64,000 bases of DNA from NCBI GenBank assembly GCA_017541035.1, contig JAFXZW010000005.1:33065-97064 (forward strand). Direction: 5' to 3'. The position numbers were made by a program, and so were the translations under genes. Positions 34,602 to 43,673 of the stretch are shown in pieces (within the stretch, counting starts at the first letter, position 1; the number at the start of each line of letters is the position of its first letter). Source of the DNA: Eubacterium sp. (GTDB lineage: Bacteria; Bacillota; Clostridia; Lachnospirales; Lachnospiraceae). A model generated the notes under the pieces. The model was not told where the DNA came from and ran no database searches. It worked only from the letters and a program-made list of their open reading frames with translations.

Positions 34602-37025
34602 TTATTTCGGAACCGCCGGTGTCCAGTATTCTCTGCCGTAGATATCCGTCAGCAGATAGGTCACCTTGGTATCCTCCGCAATATTCACATAGCTGAGCTT
34701 TGTACCCGAACCATAGGTAATGGGATCACCCATCATGTAGGTGTTGCTGTAAACGCCGCTGTAGGTATAGTAATCGCATACCAGGTCGATCTTCGTTCCT
34801 TCCGGAATCTCCGTAACATTCTTCGCAATCGTATCCGTCTCACCGTTCACATAGTCATAGCATGCTCCGGCAATATATCCGTAAGGATTATCCTTATCGA
34901 ATACAACGATCAGATTTGCGCGCACTCCGTCAAGATAGCAGAGGATGCGGCCGGTGGTCGTGGTATTTCCCTTATCATCGGTAATCTGGGAAACCACATA
35001 ATAGGCAACCGGCTGATTATCGAGCGCCAGCCACGTTCCGTCCGTATCACCGATCAGCCTTCCGTCATCCGTAAATTCATACAGATTATCAAGGCCAAGA
35101 TCGATATATCCTTCTCCGTCATTGTAGAAGACATTTACCTGAAGGCTCTGGATCAATTCCCAGTTTTCCTTCGTAATGGACATGGTGTGCGTTCCGTCTG
35201 CTTCCGTATTCCAGACCATCTGGGAGGTATCGAACTGATTCTTTGCGATATAGGCAGAAGCGGCTTCCACATCCATATCCTTCATGTAGTCCACCGCACT
35301 GCTGTCGATACCGGTGATGGACTTTCCACCTCCCAGGAAGGAACCGATCAGAGATGAGATACCGCCCGATCCGCTGGCTCCTCCGCCTCCGAGGAAGCTG
35401 CCTCCCAGAAGGGAACCCAGAGGAGATCCGGATCCTCCTGCGGAGATCTGGCCTCCGGTCTCCAGGCTGGCAAAAGCCTTAATGCAGTCAGAGTATTCAG
35501 ACCCCAAACCGATTGCCTTATTGTTCACAATAGCCGTATTTACACTGCTGGTCTTTCGATATGGGAAATACACGGAAAGTCCGAAAGCATTGGTCATGCT
35601 GGAGGAGGTCCTGTTATACTTCACGCATCCAAGGAGTGTCCGGGAAAGCTCTTTTGCTTCTTTCGTTCCTACATTTTCCGCAAAATTCACCAAATCCACC
35701 TGGTCGATACCCGAGGAAGAGAACTCACGGGAATCCGCTCTGGCATCCGAGACGGATTTATAGGAATCGCCCTTGATCAAAGCGCTGGTGGTATTGGAAA
35801 AGGCGGAAAGCTTATCCGGTACCGTCGCGGAAAGCTCGGCCAGATCCACAACGGAAAGTGTGGTCTTCTGACCGCCGCATTTCCGGGCACATTCATCCAC
35901 GAAACCGTCTACGATGTTCTTTCCGATCTCAATGGTCGGCATGGATGTATTCTTCGAGAGCTCATTCAGCCAGGTTGTATAATACCAGCCGATACCGGGC
36001 TCTGTCTCTTCGGAGGCGATCAGATAATCCGCGTATTTGGAGGTCATGACAGCCGTTTCAAGGGTTGCCATAAGACAGGCGTCAAATCCGATAAAATCAA
36101 AGGTAACACCTGCATCCTGCAGAGCCTTATTCATAACGGAAAGGCTCATGGAGCCTGCGCTGGCATGTGTCTCATCATAGCCGTAACCGGAAATGGAGCC
36201 TCCGCCATGATCCCAGAAGATCAGTTCATTCCGGTTTGCGGGATAATACTGGGCACAGAACCTGATGAATTCCGTCAGGGCAGCCGGATCGGTCATGGCC
36301 TTATTCCCGGCATCCTTCACCAGCTGAGCCAGCTGACCATCCTGGATCTTATAGATCTGATTGGCGGAATTACTGATGCCGCTGGTCTTCCAGCCTTTGC
36401 ATCCACCCGTATAGATGATGATGTTGACCTTGGAGGAAAGACTGGCTGCTGCCATCTCCCTCATATCATTTGTGGCCATGCCGCTGCGGCTCTCCAGATC
36501 GGTACCGCACATGTAGACCATAATGGTAACGGTATCTTCTCCGTTGCCTTTGATGGTGGTACGTTTGGGAGCCGCCTTGCTGTCTACCTCTCTATTCAGC
36601 TTTCCTGTGTTATTGAGACCGGAAAGCCAGCCAACGGCCTGAGACCCTGCATTTCCAGAGAAACCGCCCAGAAGACCCGAAATCAGACTTCCTGCGCCCC
36701 CACCGCCGCTGCTTCCACCCGGTGTCACACTTCCGGAATTGGATGAGCCGCCCCCCTCGGAGGAGCCTCCGCCTGAAAGAAGTGCAGTCAAACCGCCTCC
36801 ACCGCCCAACAGCATCACGATGATAGCTATGATCAGAGGAAGCTTTCCACCGCCCCCGGCGCGTTGTCCGCCTCCGCCGCCACTGCTGACACGTCCGCCT
36901 CCGGTACGGCCTGCATAACCATCCGCGCGTCCCTGGGGTCCGGTATTCAGTCCCTCGCCCCGTCTTTTGATAGGCTTTGCAGTACCGGTCACATTTTTCG
37001 GTCTGTTATTACTATTCGGTTCCAT
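34602..37025 (-). CDS. Clostripain-family (C11) cysteine protease, membrane-anchored
   Basis: An 807-residue protein. A basic, Gly-rich cytoplasmic N-terminus (1-60) is followed by a membrane helix (about 61-84) and a Gly/Ser-rich linker (to about 150). The C11 catalytic domain starts with TVTIMVYMCGTDLES, has the catalytic His in LIFWDHGGGSISGYG and the catalytic Cys in FIGFDACLMATLETA. A second Gly-rich insert (about 530-570) leads to a beta-rich C-terminal domain of unknown role. AAAGGA precedes the ATG. Most clostripains are secreted by signal peptide; here anchoring places the protease on the outer face. Substrates unknown. Confidence 0.9.
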   Translation of the reverse strand: MEPNSNNRPKNVTGTAKPIKRRGEGLNTGPQGRADGYAGRTGGGRVSSGGGGGQRAGGGGKLPLIIAIIVMLLGGGGGLTALLSGGGSSEGGGSSNSGSVTPGGSSGGGGAGSLISGLLGGFSGNAGSQAVGWLSGLNNTGKLNREVDSKAAPKRTTIKGNGEDTVTIMVYMCGTDLESRSGMATNDMREMAAASLSSKVNIIIYTGGCKGWKTSGISNSANQIYKIQDGQLAQLVKDAGNKAMTDPAALTEFIRFCAQYYPANRNELIFWDHGGGSISGYGYDETHASAGSMSLSVMNKALQDAGVTFDFIGFDACLMATLETAVMTSKYADYLIASEETEPGIGWYYTTWLNELSKNTSMPTIEIGKNIVDGFVDECARKCGGQKTTLSVVDLAELSATVPDKLSAFSNTTSALIKGDSYKSVSDARADSREFSSSGIDQVDLVNFAENVGTKEAKELSRTLLGCVKYNRTSSSMTNAFGLSVYFPYRKTSSVNTAIVNNKAIGLGSEYSDCIKAFASLETGGQISAGGSGSPLGSLLGGSFLGGGGASGSGGISSLIGSFLGGGKSITGIDSSAVDYMKDMDVEAASAYIAKNQFDTSQMVWNTEADGTHTMSITKENWELIQSLQVNVFYNDGEGYIDLGLDNLYEFTDDGRLIGDTDGTWLALDNQPVAYYVVSQITDDKGNTTTTGRILCYLDGVRANLIVVFDKDNPYGYIAGACYDYVNGETDTIAKNVTEIPEGTKIDLVCDYYTYSGVYSNTYMMGDPITYGSGTKLSYVNIAEDTKVTYLLTDIYGREYWTPAVPK

Positions 37026-37102
37026 TCTGATCCTTTCCGATCATGTCTTCCGCTGAAGAACCGCAGAAGCATGTCAAATGTTATACTACTGCCAATGCGT
37101 AC

Positions 37103-37132
37103 ATTATACTATAAAACATTGATTGCACTCAA
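37103..37132 (-). promoter_or_regulatory. Sigma-A promoter of the clostripain gene
   Basis: Minus-strand TTGAGT (37127-37132), 18-base spacer, TATAAT (37103-37108). It is back-to-back with the EAL gene promoter. Confidence 0.7.
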
Positions 37133-37150
37133 CATTATTTGTTCTTTTTC

Positions 37151-37179
37151 TTGTGAACAGACGGAATTTCTGATAGAAT
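37151..37179 (+). promoter_or_regulatory. Promoter of the EAL gene with a terminator-like 5' hairpin
   Basis: TTGTGA (37151-37156), 17 bases, TAGAAT (37174-37179) preceded by TG. The expected transcript begins near 37186, directly before TCCCG-CACA-CGGGA (37190-37203) followed by six T. Confidence 0.6.
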
Positions 37180-37243
37180 AAAGATGGATTCCCGCACACG
37201 GGATTTTTTGGCGTGTAACCATTGAGGAAGGGAGGAAAAGGTC

Positions 37244-39229
37244 ATGAACCGAGTCATGTATTTTGATATATCTGCCATCGTCATCATACTGATCCTGATC
37301 TTCTCCCTTTTCTTTCGTCATATGTACCGGGGACGGGTCAACATGACCTTTACCGTTCTCCTCTTCGTGATTCTTCTGAACTCGATCTGCGATGTTCTTT
37401 CCACAAGAGATTTTTCCTTCATCGAAAACCCTTCCATGCGCAATTATGTCCGGATGACGATCAGCACACTGTATTTTATCTTCCGGCTAAGCGAAGGTCC
37501 TCTTTATTTTCTCTTTATTTCCTTCCTGTCCGGTTCCTGGAACAGGATACGTAAAAAAGCAGGATTGGTTCGCATAGCCATGATCCCGTATTTCTTTGGC
37601 ATCGGATTCCTGATCGCAAACCTGTTTTTAAAAAATATTTTCTACTACGATGCTGAGGGCAACTATTCCCGGGCAAACCTGATCATTCTGATCTACGTCA
37701 TCGGAGGCTTTTATCTTCTTCTGGCTCTCATCCTGCTTCTTTCCACAAGGGTACAGCTGGAAAGGGAGAAATTCTATGCCCTCCTCTCAATGTTTGTCCT
37801 GCAGTTTCTGGCCATTGGCATCCAGTATTTCTTTCCGAATTATCTTCTGGAAATGTTCTCCATGGCCATCATGGGACTTCTTGTCACCATTGTTGTTCTG
37901 CGTCCCGAAGAGGATGTGGACTTCACCACTGGTGCCCGCTCCTATAACGCCTTTTCCCGGGATATGCACCGTATTCTTCATGCCGAACGGAGTGTGGATC
38001 TTATCTTCATTCGACTTCAGAATAACTCCTCTCTCATCTCCCTTCTGGGAAATGAAGGCCATCGCCAGCTACTGAAGGAAGTTACCGAATTCCTTGATCC
38101 GGAGGATCGTCTTGCTCTTTCCAATCCCAGAGAGCTGTACTATCTGTATGCCGGTCTTTTTGCCATTTCCATTGAAAAGAAGGGTTCCGAAACTCCTGTG
38201 ATGAAGGAAGCAAAGAGAGTCCTTCTGCAGCTTCGTGAGGATTTCAAATACCGGTATCCCGATCTGGAACCGGATATCCGCATCGGTATCCTGCACTGTC
38301 CCGAAGACATTAATCACTGGGAGGATCTGATCTCCTTTGCCAATACCTATGACCGGATCGACACGAATTCTCCCATCGTTTCCTATAGTGATCTGGCACC
38401 GAACAGACAGTACCGGGTTACCGCGGAAATCGACAATATCATAGGACGGGCCCTGACGAACGAAAGCTTCGTTCTCTACTACCAGCCCATTTATTCCGTG
38501 AAGGACGGACGCTTTACCACGGCCGAGGCGCTGATCCGCCTGATTGATGAGAAGGAAGGTATGATTTCTCCCGGACTCTTTATTCCTGCCGCAGAGCGGA
38601 ACGGAACCATCCACAGGATCGGCGATTTTGTCATCCAGGATGTCTGCCGCTTCATCAAAGATCATGATCTGAACCGTCTGGGTCTGAAATATATCGAAGT
38701 AAATCTGTCCACGGTTCAATGTATGCGGAATAATGTGGTTGACCGGATAGTTCATTTTCTTGACGAGAATAATGTGGATCCCTGTTATATCAATCTGGAG
38801 GTAACCGAAACAGCTTCCAATTTCGTCCATGATACAGTACAGAGCAACATCCAGTCCTTGCACACCAGAGGCCTGGATTTTGCCCTGGATGATTACGGAA
38901 CAGGCTACTCAAATCTGCAGCGCGTCGTGGATATGCCCTTCCGGATGATCAAACTGGACAAGCATTTTGTGGATGACTGGGAAGAGCCCCGGATGCGTTC
39001 CGTGATCCAGAATACCATACGAATGATCAAGGATCTCGGTGACGAGATCGTAGTGGAAGGCGTGGAAACCCGGGAGGCAGCGGAATGGTTTGCCGAGCAG
39101 GGCTGCGATTTCATTCAGGGCTTCTACTATGCACGTCCCATGCCCGAAAAAGAATTCCTCTCCTTCCTGAAGTCACAGGAGGACCGGTTGGAGGAATTGC
39201 GAAATGAAGCAAACTGGACTACTGTATAA
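37244..39229 (+). CDS. Membrane EAL-domain cyclic-di-GMP phosphodiesterase
   Basis: A 661-residue protein. Six to seven hydrophobic helices (about 5-25, 33-53, 72-97, 108-130, 143-168, 178-218) form a membrane sensor. A degenerate GGDEF-like region (about 230-390) lacks a GGDEF motif. The C-terminal EAL domain (about 400-650) retains the catalytic set: EALIR, NLS in EVNLSTVQC, LEVTET, DDYGTGYSN, KLDK, VVEGVET and QGFYYARP. It should hydrolyse c-di-GMP in response to a membrane signal. GGGAGG precedes the ATG. Confidence 0.93.
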   Translation: MNRVMYFDISAIVIILILIFSLFFRHMYRGRVNMTFTVLLFVILLNSICDVLSTRDFSFIENPSMRNYVRMTISTLYFIFRLSEGPLYFLFISFLSGSWNRIRKKAGLVRIAMIPYFFGIGFLIANLFLKNIFYYDAEGNYSRANLIILIYVIGGFYLLLALILLLSTRVQLEREKFYALLSMFVLQFLAIGIQYFFPNYLLEMFSMAIMGLLVTIVVLRPEEDVDFTTGARSYNAFSRDMHRILHAERSVDLIFIRLQNNSSLISLLGNEGHRQLLKEVTEFLDPEDRLALSNPRELYYLYAGLFAISIEKKGSETPVMKEAKRVLLQLREDFKYRYPDLEPDIRIGILHCPEDINHWEDLISFANTYDRIDTNSPIVSYSDLAPNRQYRVTAEIDNIIGRALTNESFVLYYQPIYSVKDGRFTTAEALIRLIDEKEGMISPGLFIPAAERNGTIHRIGDFVIQDVCRFIKDHDLNRLGLKYIEVNLSTVQCMRNNVVDRIVHFLDENNVDPCYINLEVTETASNFVHDTVQSNIQSLHTRGLDFALDDYGTGYSNLQRVVDMPFRMIKLDKHFVDDWEEPRMRSVIQNTIRMIKDLGDEIVVEGVETREAAEWFAEQGCDFIQGFYYARPMPEKEFLSFLKSQEDRLEELRNEANWTTV

Positions 39230-39245
39230 AACTGACAGAAATCGA

Positions 39246-39294
39246 ATGTCATAAAAAAAGGCCTGTCCACCGGGACAGGTCCTTTTTTATGACA
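39246..39294. terminator. Bidirectional terminator between EAL and rubrerythrin genes
   Basis: A long inverted repeat: ATGTCATAAAAAAAGGCCTG... and its mirror ...CAGGTCCTTTTTTATGACAT, with GGGACAGG pairing to CCTGTCC around ACC. A and T runs give a U-tract on both strands, serving the converging genes. Confidence 0.92.
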
Positions 39295-39316
39295 TCACTC
39301 TTTTTTTGAGACTATA

Positions 39317-39856
39317 TTACTTGAAGTAACGATCCAGAAGACCCTGGAAGCCCTTGCCGTGTCTTGCCTCGTCTCTTGCGATTTCATGCACGATGTCATG
39401 GATTGCATCCAGATTCAGCTCTTTTGCCTTCTTGGCAAGCTTTGCGCGGCCTTCGGTAGCTCCATACTCTGCATCTGCTCTGAGCTCCAGATTCTTCTTT
39501 GTGGAATCCGTTACAACCTCACCGAGCAGTTCTGCAAAATGTGCCGCATGCCATGCTTCCTCGATAGCAGCCTTCTCAAAGAAAGCACCGATCTCCGGAT
39601 AACCCTCACGGATAGCTACACGGCTCATGGCAAGATACATACCAACCTCGCAGCACTCTCCGTTGAACATCTCACGCAGTCCATCCTTGATCTCATCCGG
39701 TGCATCGGACGCTACGCCCACCACATGCTCTGCTGCCCATGCCTTACCTTCATCCATCTGATTGAACTTGGAAGCCGGTGCATGGCAGATCGGACACTCA
39801 GCCGGAGCAGCATCGCCTTCATAAACATAACCGCATACTGTACATACAAATTTCAT
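39317..39856 (-). CDS. Reverse rubrerythrin (NADH peroxidase component)
   Basis: Non-heme diiron peroxidase for H2O2 defence in anaerobes. The 179-residue protein has an N-terminal rubredoxin-like iron site (CTVCGYVYEG, then CPICHAP), and a C-terminal four-helix diiron domain with GECCEVGMYLAMSRVA, EEAWHAAHFAELLGE and EIARDEARHGKGF supplying Glu/His ligands. Rubredoxin first is the reverse order. AGGGAGG precedes the ATG. Its own promoter overlaps the end of the kinase gene. Confidence 0.94.
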   Translation of the reverse strand: MKFVCTVCGYVYEGDAAPAECPICHAPASKFNQMDEGKAWAAEHVVGVASDAPDEIKDGLREMFNGECCEVGMYLAMSRVAIREGYPEIGAFFEKAAIEEAWHAAHFAELLGEVVTDSTKKNLELRADAEYGATEGRAKLAKKAKELNLDAIHDIVHEIARDEARHGKGFQGLLDRYFK

Positions 39857-39904
39857 TTTTTAACCTCCCTTAGTGAAATAACCCGTCCTCTCGGGCTTTA
39901 TACA

Positions 39905-39934
39905 ACTATATCATTTTTTCTTCCGTTCCGTCAA
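39905..39934 (-). promoter_or_regulatory. Promoter of reverse rubrerythrin inside the kinase 3' end
   Basis: Minus-strand TTGACG (39929-39934), 18-base spacer, TATAGT (39905-39910). The TAG inside the -10 is the stop codon of the histidine kinase. Confidence 0.7.
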
Positions 39935-41438
39935 CCGAAACAATCATCTCATTGCCGTTATCCGCATCCAGCTCAAAGTAGAATGTGACGCCATTTTCTG
40001 CGTTATAAACACCGTAATCCTGTCCGTGTGATTTCTGGATTGCCTCCACGATGGACAGGCCGATACCGGAGCCTCCGTACTCCCTCGTCCTGGCCGCGTC
40101 CTCCTTGTAAAACTTAAGGAAAACCTTCTCCAGCGCCTCCTCGGACAGCTGATTTCCTTCGTCATATACCAGTATCCGTACCTTCTTCTCAATGCGTTCC
40201 GATGAAATGCGGATCACGCCGCCTTCCTTCACATAATGAATGGCATTGGACAGATAATTCGTGAAAACCTCCGACATCATAAAAGCATCGGCCCATACGA
40301 AAAGCGGTTTCTCAAATTTCTTCTCCAAACGGACGGATTTCTGCTCCATCAGGATCTGGTTGGCGGCAAGGATCGCCTCGATCTGCTCGCTCAGGTCATA
40401 ACGTATGATATTCAGCTTCTCGGAACCGAATTCCAGTTCATTCAGATTCAGAAGCTTCATGATAAGGGTATTCATTTTGGACGCTTCATCCGCGATCACA
40501 TCGCAATAGAATTCCCTGCTTTCGGGATCATCATTCACCGCATCCTTCAATCCTTCCGCATAACCCTGGATCAGAGCCAGCGGCGTCTTCAGCTCATGAG
40601 AAACATGGGAGAGAAATTCAGAGCGCATCTCCTCCATTTTCTCCTTCTCCGCAATATCTCTGGAAAGATTGGCATTGACGGACTTCAGCTCGGAAACGGA
40701 CTGTTCCAGTCTCGTAGACATTTCATTCATACTGTGGCCCAGCTCACCGATCTCATCATTATTGTCCTCAGGAGCTTTCACATCAAAATCCAGCCGGGAC
40801 ATCCGGCGTGCCACGTGGGACATGCGGATAATGGGCTTTGTTACCGTATTTGAAAAGATCAGAACAATGCTGGTTTCCAGGGAAATGATGACGATCGCAA
40901 TGATCAGAAAGAGCCGGCTGGAAAAAAGAATACTGTTGTTCAGCTGTTCCATGGGACGTTCGAGTATGATCACGTAGCCATTATCCAGAACGCCGACCAG
41001 ATCGAAGGAATTGTCCCAGTTCAGGAACTTGTACTTCTGATCACTGTTGCGTATGGCCTGAAAATCCGAATCATCAATGATCTTCTGTAGTGAACGAGCC
41101 TCCTTTTCCGTAAGCACCACCGTGGAATAAACCTCGTTATTCTTATAGTCGATAATGAAGATGGTTGCATTTGACGGATTATCAACCCGTTCATAAAGCT
41201 CTCCTGCCGGAATAGAAAAAAGACGCGGAAGGCCTCTCTCATCGGTAAAAAGATCATTGCACGAATTATACGTGGTGATCAGATTGCTTCTCGCGTCTAA
41301 AATATAAAAATTCTTGATCAGTCTGTTACTGAGAAACCAGGCAACAAGGAGCGCCACAACCGTAATGCTCACAACCAGCCCTACCAGCTTGAAGCGGAGC
41401 GAATGTACGATATGCAGGCGTCCGCTTTCGGTTCTCAT
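39906..41438 (-). CDS. Sensor histidine kinase
   Basis: A 510-residue two-pass membrane kinase: helices about 18-37 and 173-197, an extracytoplasmic domain of about 135 residues between them, a HAMP segment (about 198-250), the H-box SHVSHELKTPLALI with phospho-acceptor His281, and a GHKL ATPase domain with an N-box (NYLSNAIHYVKEG), VYDEGN and GGSGIGLSIVEAI. It is paired with the response regulator directly upstream. The stimulus is unknown. GGAGG lies 12 bases before the ATG. Confidence 0.95.
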   Translation of the reverse strand: MRTESGRLHIVHSLRFKLVGLVVSITVVALLVAWFLSNRLIKNFYILDARSNLITTYNSCNDLFTDERGLPRLFSIPAGELYERVDNPSNATIFIIDYKNNEVYSTVVLTEKEARSLQKIIDDSDFQAIRNSDQKYKFLNWDNSFDLVGVLDNGYVIILERPMEQLNNSILFSSRLFLIIAIVIISLETSIVLIFSNTVTKPIIRMSHVARRMSRLDFDVKAPEDNNDEIGELGHSMNEMSTRLEQSVSELKSVNANLSRDIAEKEKMEEMRSEFLSHVSHELKTPLALIQGYAEGLKDAVNDDPESREFYCDVIADEASKMNTLIMKLLNLNELEFGSEKLNIIRYDLSEQIEAILAANQILMEQKSVRLEKKFEKPLFVWADAFMMSEVFTNYLSNAIHYVKEGGVIRISSERIEKKVRILVYDEGNQLSEEALEKVFLKFYKEDAARTREYGGSGIGLSIVEAIQKSHGQDYGVYNAENGVTFYFELDADNGNEMIVSVDGTEEKMI

Positions 41439-41445
41439 GACCCGG

Positions 41446-42129
41446 TCATTCCTCCGTTACTTCGAATTTGTATCCCATGGCCCAGATGGTATGGATGTAT
41501 TTTCCCTTCTCTCCCAGCTTGGCCCTCAGCTTCTTCACGTGAGTATCTATGGTTCTGGCATCTCCGAAATAATCATAATTCCAGACATTGTTCAGAATCT
41601 TTTCACGTGAAAGAGCAATTCCCTTATTCTCCATGAAGAACTGCAGCAATTCAAACTCCTTGAAGGATAACTCTACCGGTTCTCCGTCTACAGACACTTT
41701 ATGCGCCGTAATATCCAGTGAGATCCCGCCGACGGAAAGCGCGTTGACGGGTTCTTCCTGTGTGGAACGACGCAAAATGGCATTCACTCTGGCCATCAGC
41801 ACACGGGGGCTGAAGGGCTTGGTAATGTACTCATCCACACCGATGGAGAAGCCTTTCAGCTCATCCTTTTCTTCGGACTTGGCAGTCAGAAGAATAATGG
41901 GAACTTTGGACATCTTTCGGATCTCCTCCGCTGCTTCATACCCATCCATTTTCGGCATCATGACATCCATGATGATCAGGGAGATGTCTCTGGTCTTCAG
42001 AAACTGTTCATACGCCTCTTCCCCGTCGCCTGCTTCCAAGGTAATATAGCCTTCCTTGTTCAGAAAGTCTTTCACCAGTTTCCGCATTCTCGGTTCATCA
42101 TCTACTACCAGAATTCTTGTATCACCCAT
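41446..42129 (-). CDS. OmpR/PhoB-family response regulator
   Basis: A 227-residue regulator with a receiver domain (ILVVDDEPRMRKL; phospho-acceptor Asp55 in LIIMDVMMPKMDG; Lys in YITKPFSPRVLMARV) and a C-terminal winged-helix DNA-binding domain ending YIHTIWAMGYKFE. It lies between a lipoprotein gene and the kinase gene in one transcription unit. Targets are unknown. Confidence 0.96.
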   Translation of the reverse strand: MGDTRILVVDDEPRMRKLVKDFLNKEGYITLEAGDGEEAYEQFLKTRDISLIIMDVMMPKMDGYEAAEEIRKMSKVPIILLTAKSEEKDELKGFSIGVDEYITKPFSPRVLMARVNAILRRSTQEEPVNALSVGGISLDITAHKVSVDGEPVELSFKEFELLQFFMENKGIALSREKILNNVWNYDYFGDARTIDTHVKKLRAKLGEKGKYIHTIWAMGYKFEVTEE

Positions 42130-42145
42130 AACGTTTTTCCTTTTC

Positions 42146-42766
42146 CTACGGGGCTTCCGTCGCAGCCTGCTCTGTTGCTTCCGTAACGGCCTCCGTTGTC
42201 GGTGTCACATTTCCTTCCAGGTTGATATTGTTTGCCTTACAGAGATTACGTAGCTTTGTTTCATACTCCTGCAGCTTGACATGAGACTCATCAACCTTGT
42301 TCTGCGCATACTCCAGTAAGCTGACGTCCACATTCTTGATGGCATTGATCACATCCTCGATAGCTGCCCGCTGAAGATCCGCACTTTCCACATAAAGCTT
42401 CTTCAGCTCGGCCACATCATCATGAACCACCGGGATATCGTTCAGCTTCTTCAGATATGAATCATACTTGGGAAGTGCTTTATCCGAAAGGATCGTCATC
42501 CACTTATCGGAATCCTTCTCTCCGTTCTCGGTATAATATGAATTATACAAAGAAACCGCCTCGTTTCTCTCCGCTTCGATGGCAGGGAGTTCCTGTCCGA
42601 CAAAGGAAAGGATCTCCTCCTGCAGTGTGATGGTGGCTTCCGTGGATCCCTGTTCCGTCACGCCGGAAGAAGCACCCGTTGTAGTTGCTTCATCCTTACT
42701 GCCGCAGGCTGACGCCCAAAAACAGACCATAAGACACAGAAGGAGCACCGCTGATCTTTTCTTCAT
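42146..42766 (-). CDS. Helical lipoprotein linked to a two-component system
   Basis: A 206-residue lipoprotein with lipobox ASAC (Cys21). The mature part is Ser/Thr-rich, then mainly helical and charged (about 45-175), ending in a Thr/Glu/Ala-rich tail. No family recognised. It starts a three-gene unit with a response regulator and sensor kinase, 16 bases apart, so it may feed the kinase or be controlled by it. GGAG precedes the ATG. Confidence 0.75.
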   Translation of the reverse strand: MKKRSAVLLLCLMVCFWASACGSKDEATTTGASSGVTEQGSTEATITLQEEILSFVGQELPAIEAERNEAVSLYNSYYTENGEKDSDKWMTILSDKALPKYDSYLKKLNDIPVVHDDVAELKKLYVESADLQRAAIEDVINAIKNVDVSLLEYAQNKVDESHVKLQEYETKLRNLCKANNINLEGNVTPTTEAVTEATEQAATEAP

Positions 42767-42824
42767 CTTTACCTTCTCCTAATCGTTTTTCCTGTTGAAC
42801 CCCTCGTTCAGATACAGATGGTTT

Positions 42825-42853
42825 ATTATAACACTATTACGAAAATGTTGCAA
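42825..42853 (-). promoter_or_regulatory. Sigma-A promoter of the lipoprotein/two-component operon
   Basis: Minus-strand TTGCAA (42848-42853), 17-base spacer, TATAAT (42825-42830). Confidence 0.8.
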
Positions 42854-42946
42854 GTTTTGGTCAAAATCGAGTCAAACCATCATACCGAACTCTGAACATT
42901 CCATGCTTTTTCTGGCCCCGGAACACCTGCTACTCCGGGTGATCTT

Positions 42947-43669
42947 CTATCCGCTGATTCCTTCACGATATCTGGAATAAAGGTCCGGTCTTCTCTCCCG
43001 GGTAAGCATTTCAGACTGTTCCTTCCGCCAGGCAGCGATCTTTGCATGGTTGCCGGAAAGCAGGACTTCCGGGACACGGAGGCCTTCATATTCTTCCGGG
43101 CGGGTGTACTGAGGACACTCCAGGAGATCCTCATGGAAGGTTTCCGCCACGGAACTCATATCATCTCCCAGAACTCCCGGAAGGAGACGAGCCACGGCGT
43201 CAACAACGATCATGGCAGCCAGTTCACCTCCGGTAAGGATATAATCTCCCACCGAGAGTTCTTCCGCTGAGAGAAGCATCAGAGCTCTTTCGTCCACGCC
43301 TTCATAATGTCCGCACAGCAGGATCAGAGGTACCTGCGGTTCTCCCGACAGGCGATAGGCTTCTGCCTGGGTGAAGGTTCTCCCCTTCGGAGAAAGATAG
43401 ATAACGCGTGGTTTTTCAGGAACCCCTCTTTCCCGAAGATCAGCGCAGACAGCCTGATAACAGCGGTAGATCGGATCTGCCTGCATGAGCATCCCGGGAC
43501 CACCTCCGTAAATATAGTCGTCCACATGGCGGGATTTATTCTGTGCATAATCCCGGATATTCCAGGACCGGGTTATGATCAGCCCATTTTTCCTTGCCCT
43601 TCCGAGAATACTTTCTCCAAGGATCCCGTCCGTCATTTCCGGGAAAAGCGTCATGATATGAAATTCCAT
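42947..43669 (-). CDS. trmD: tRNA (guanine37-N1)-methyltransferase TrmD
   Basis: Methylates G37 next to the anticodon with S-adenosylmethionine. The 240-residue SPOUT enzyme shows MEFHIMTLFPEM at the start, the knot region YLSPKGRTFTQ, LLCGHYEGVDERAL and SVGDYILTGGELAAM, and a C-terminal helix domain with PQYTRPEEYEGLRVPEVLLSG. It begins 4 bases after rimM. Last gene of the ffh operon. Confidence 0.97.
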   Translation of the reverse strand: MEFHIMTLFPEMTDGILGESILGRARKNGLIITRSWNIRDYAQNKSRHVDDYIYGGGPGMLMQADPIYRCYQAVCADLRERGVPEKPRVIYLSPKGRTFTQAEAYRLSGEPQVPLILLCGHYEGVDERALMLLSAEELSVGDYILTGGELAAMIVVDAVARLLPGVLGDDMSSVAETFHEDLLECPQYTRPEEYEGLRVPEVLLSGNHAKIAAWRKEQSEMLTRERRPDLYSRYREGISG

Positions 43670-43673
43670 GCTT

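Noticed and set aside
42905-42935. Terminator after trmD
   Set aside because: CCCGGA and TCCGGG can pair, but the loop is long and no U-tract follows on the minus strand.
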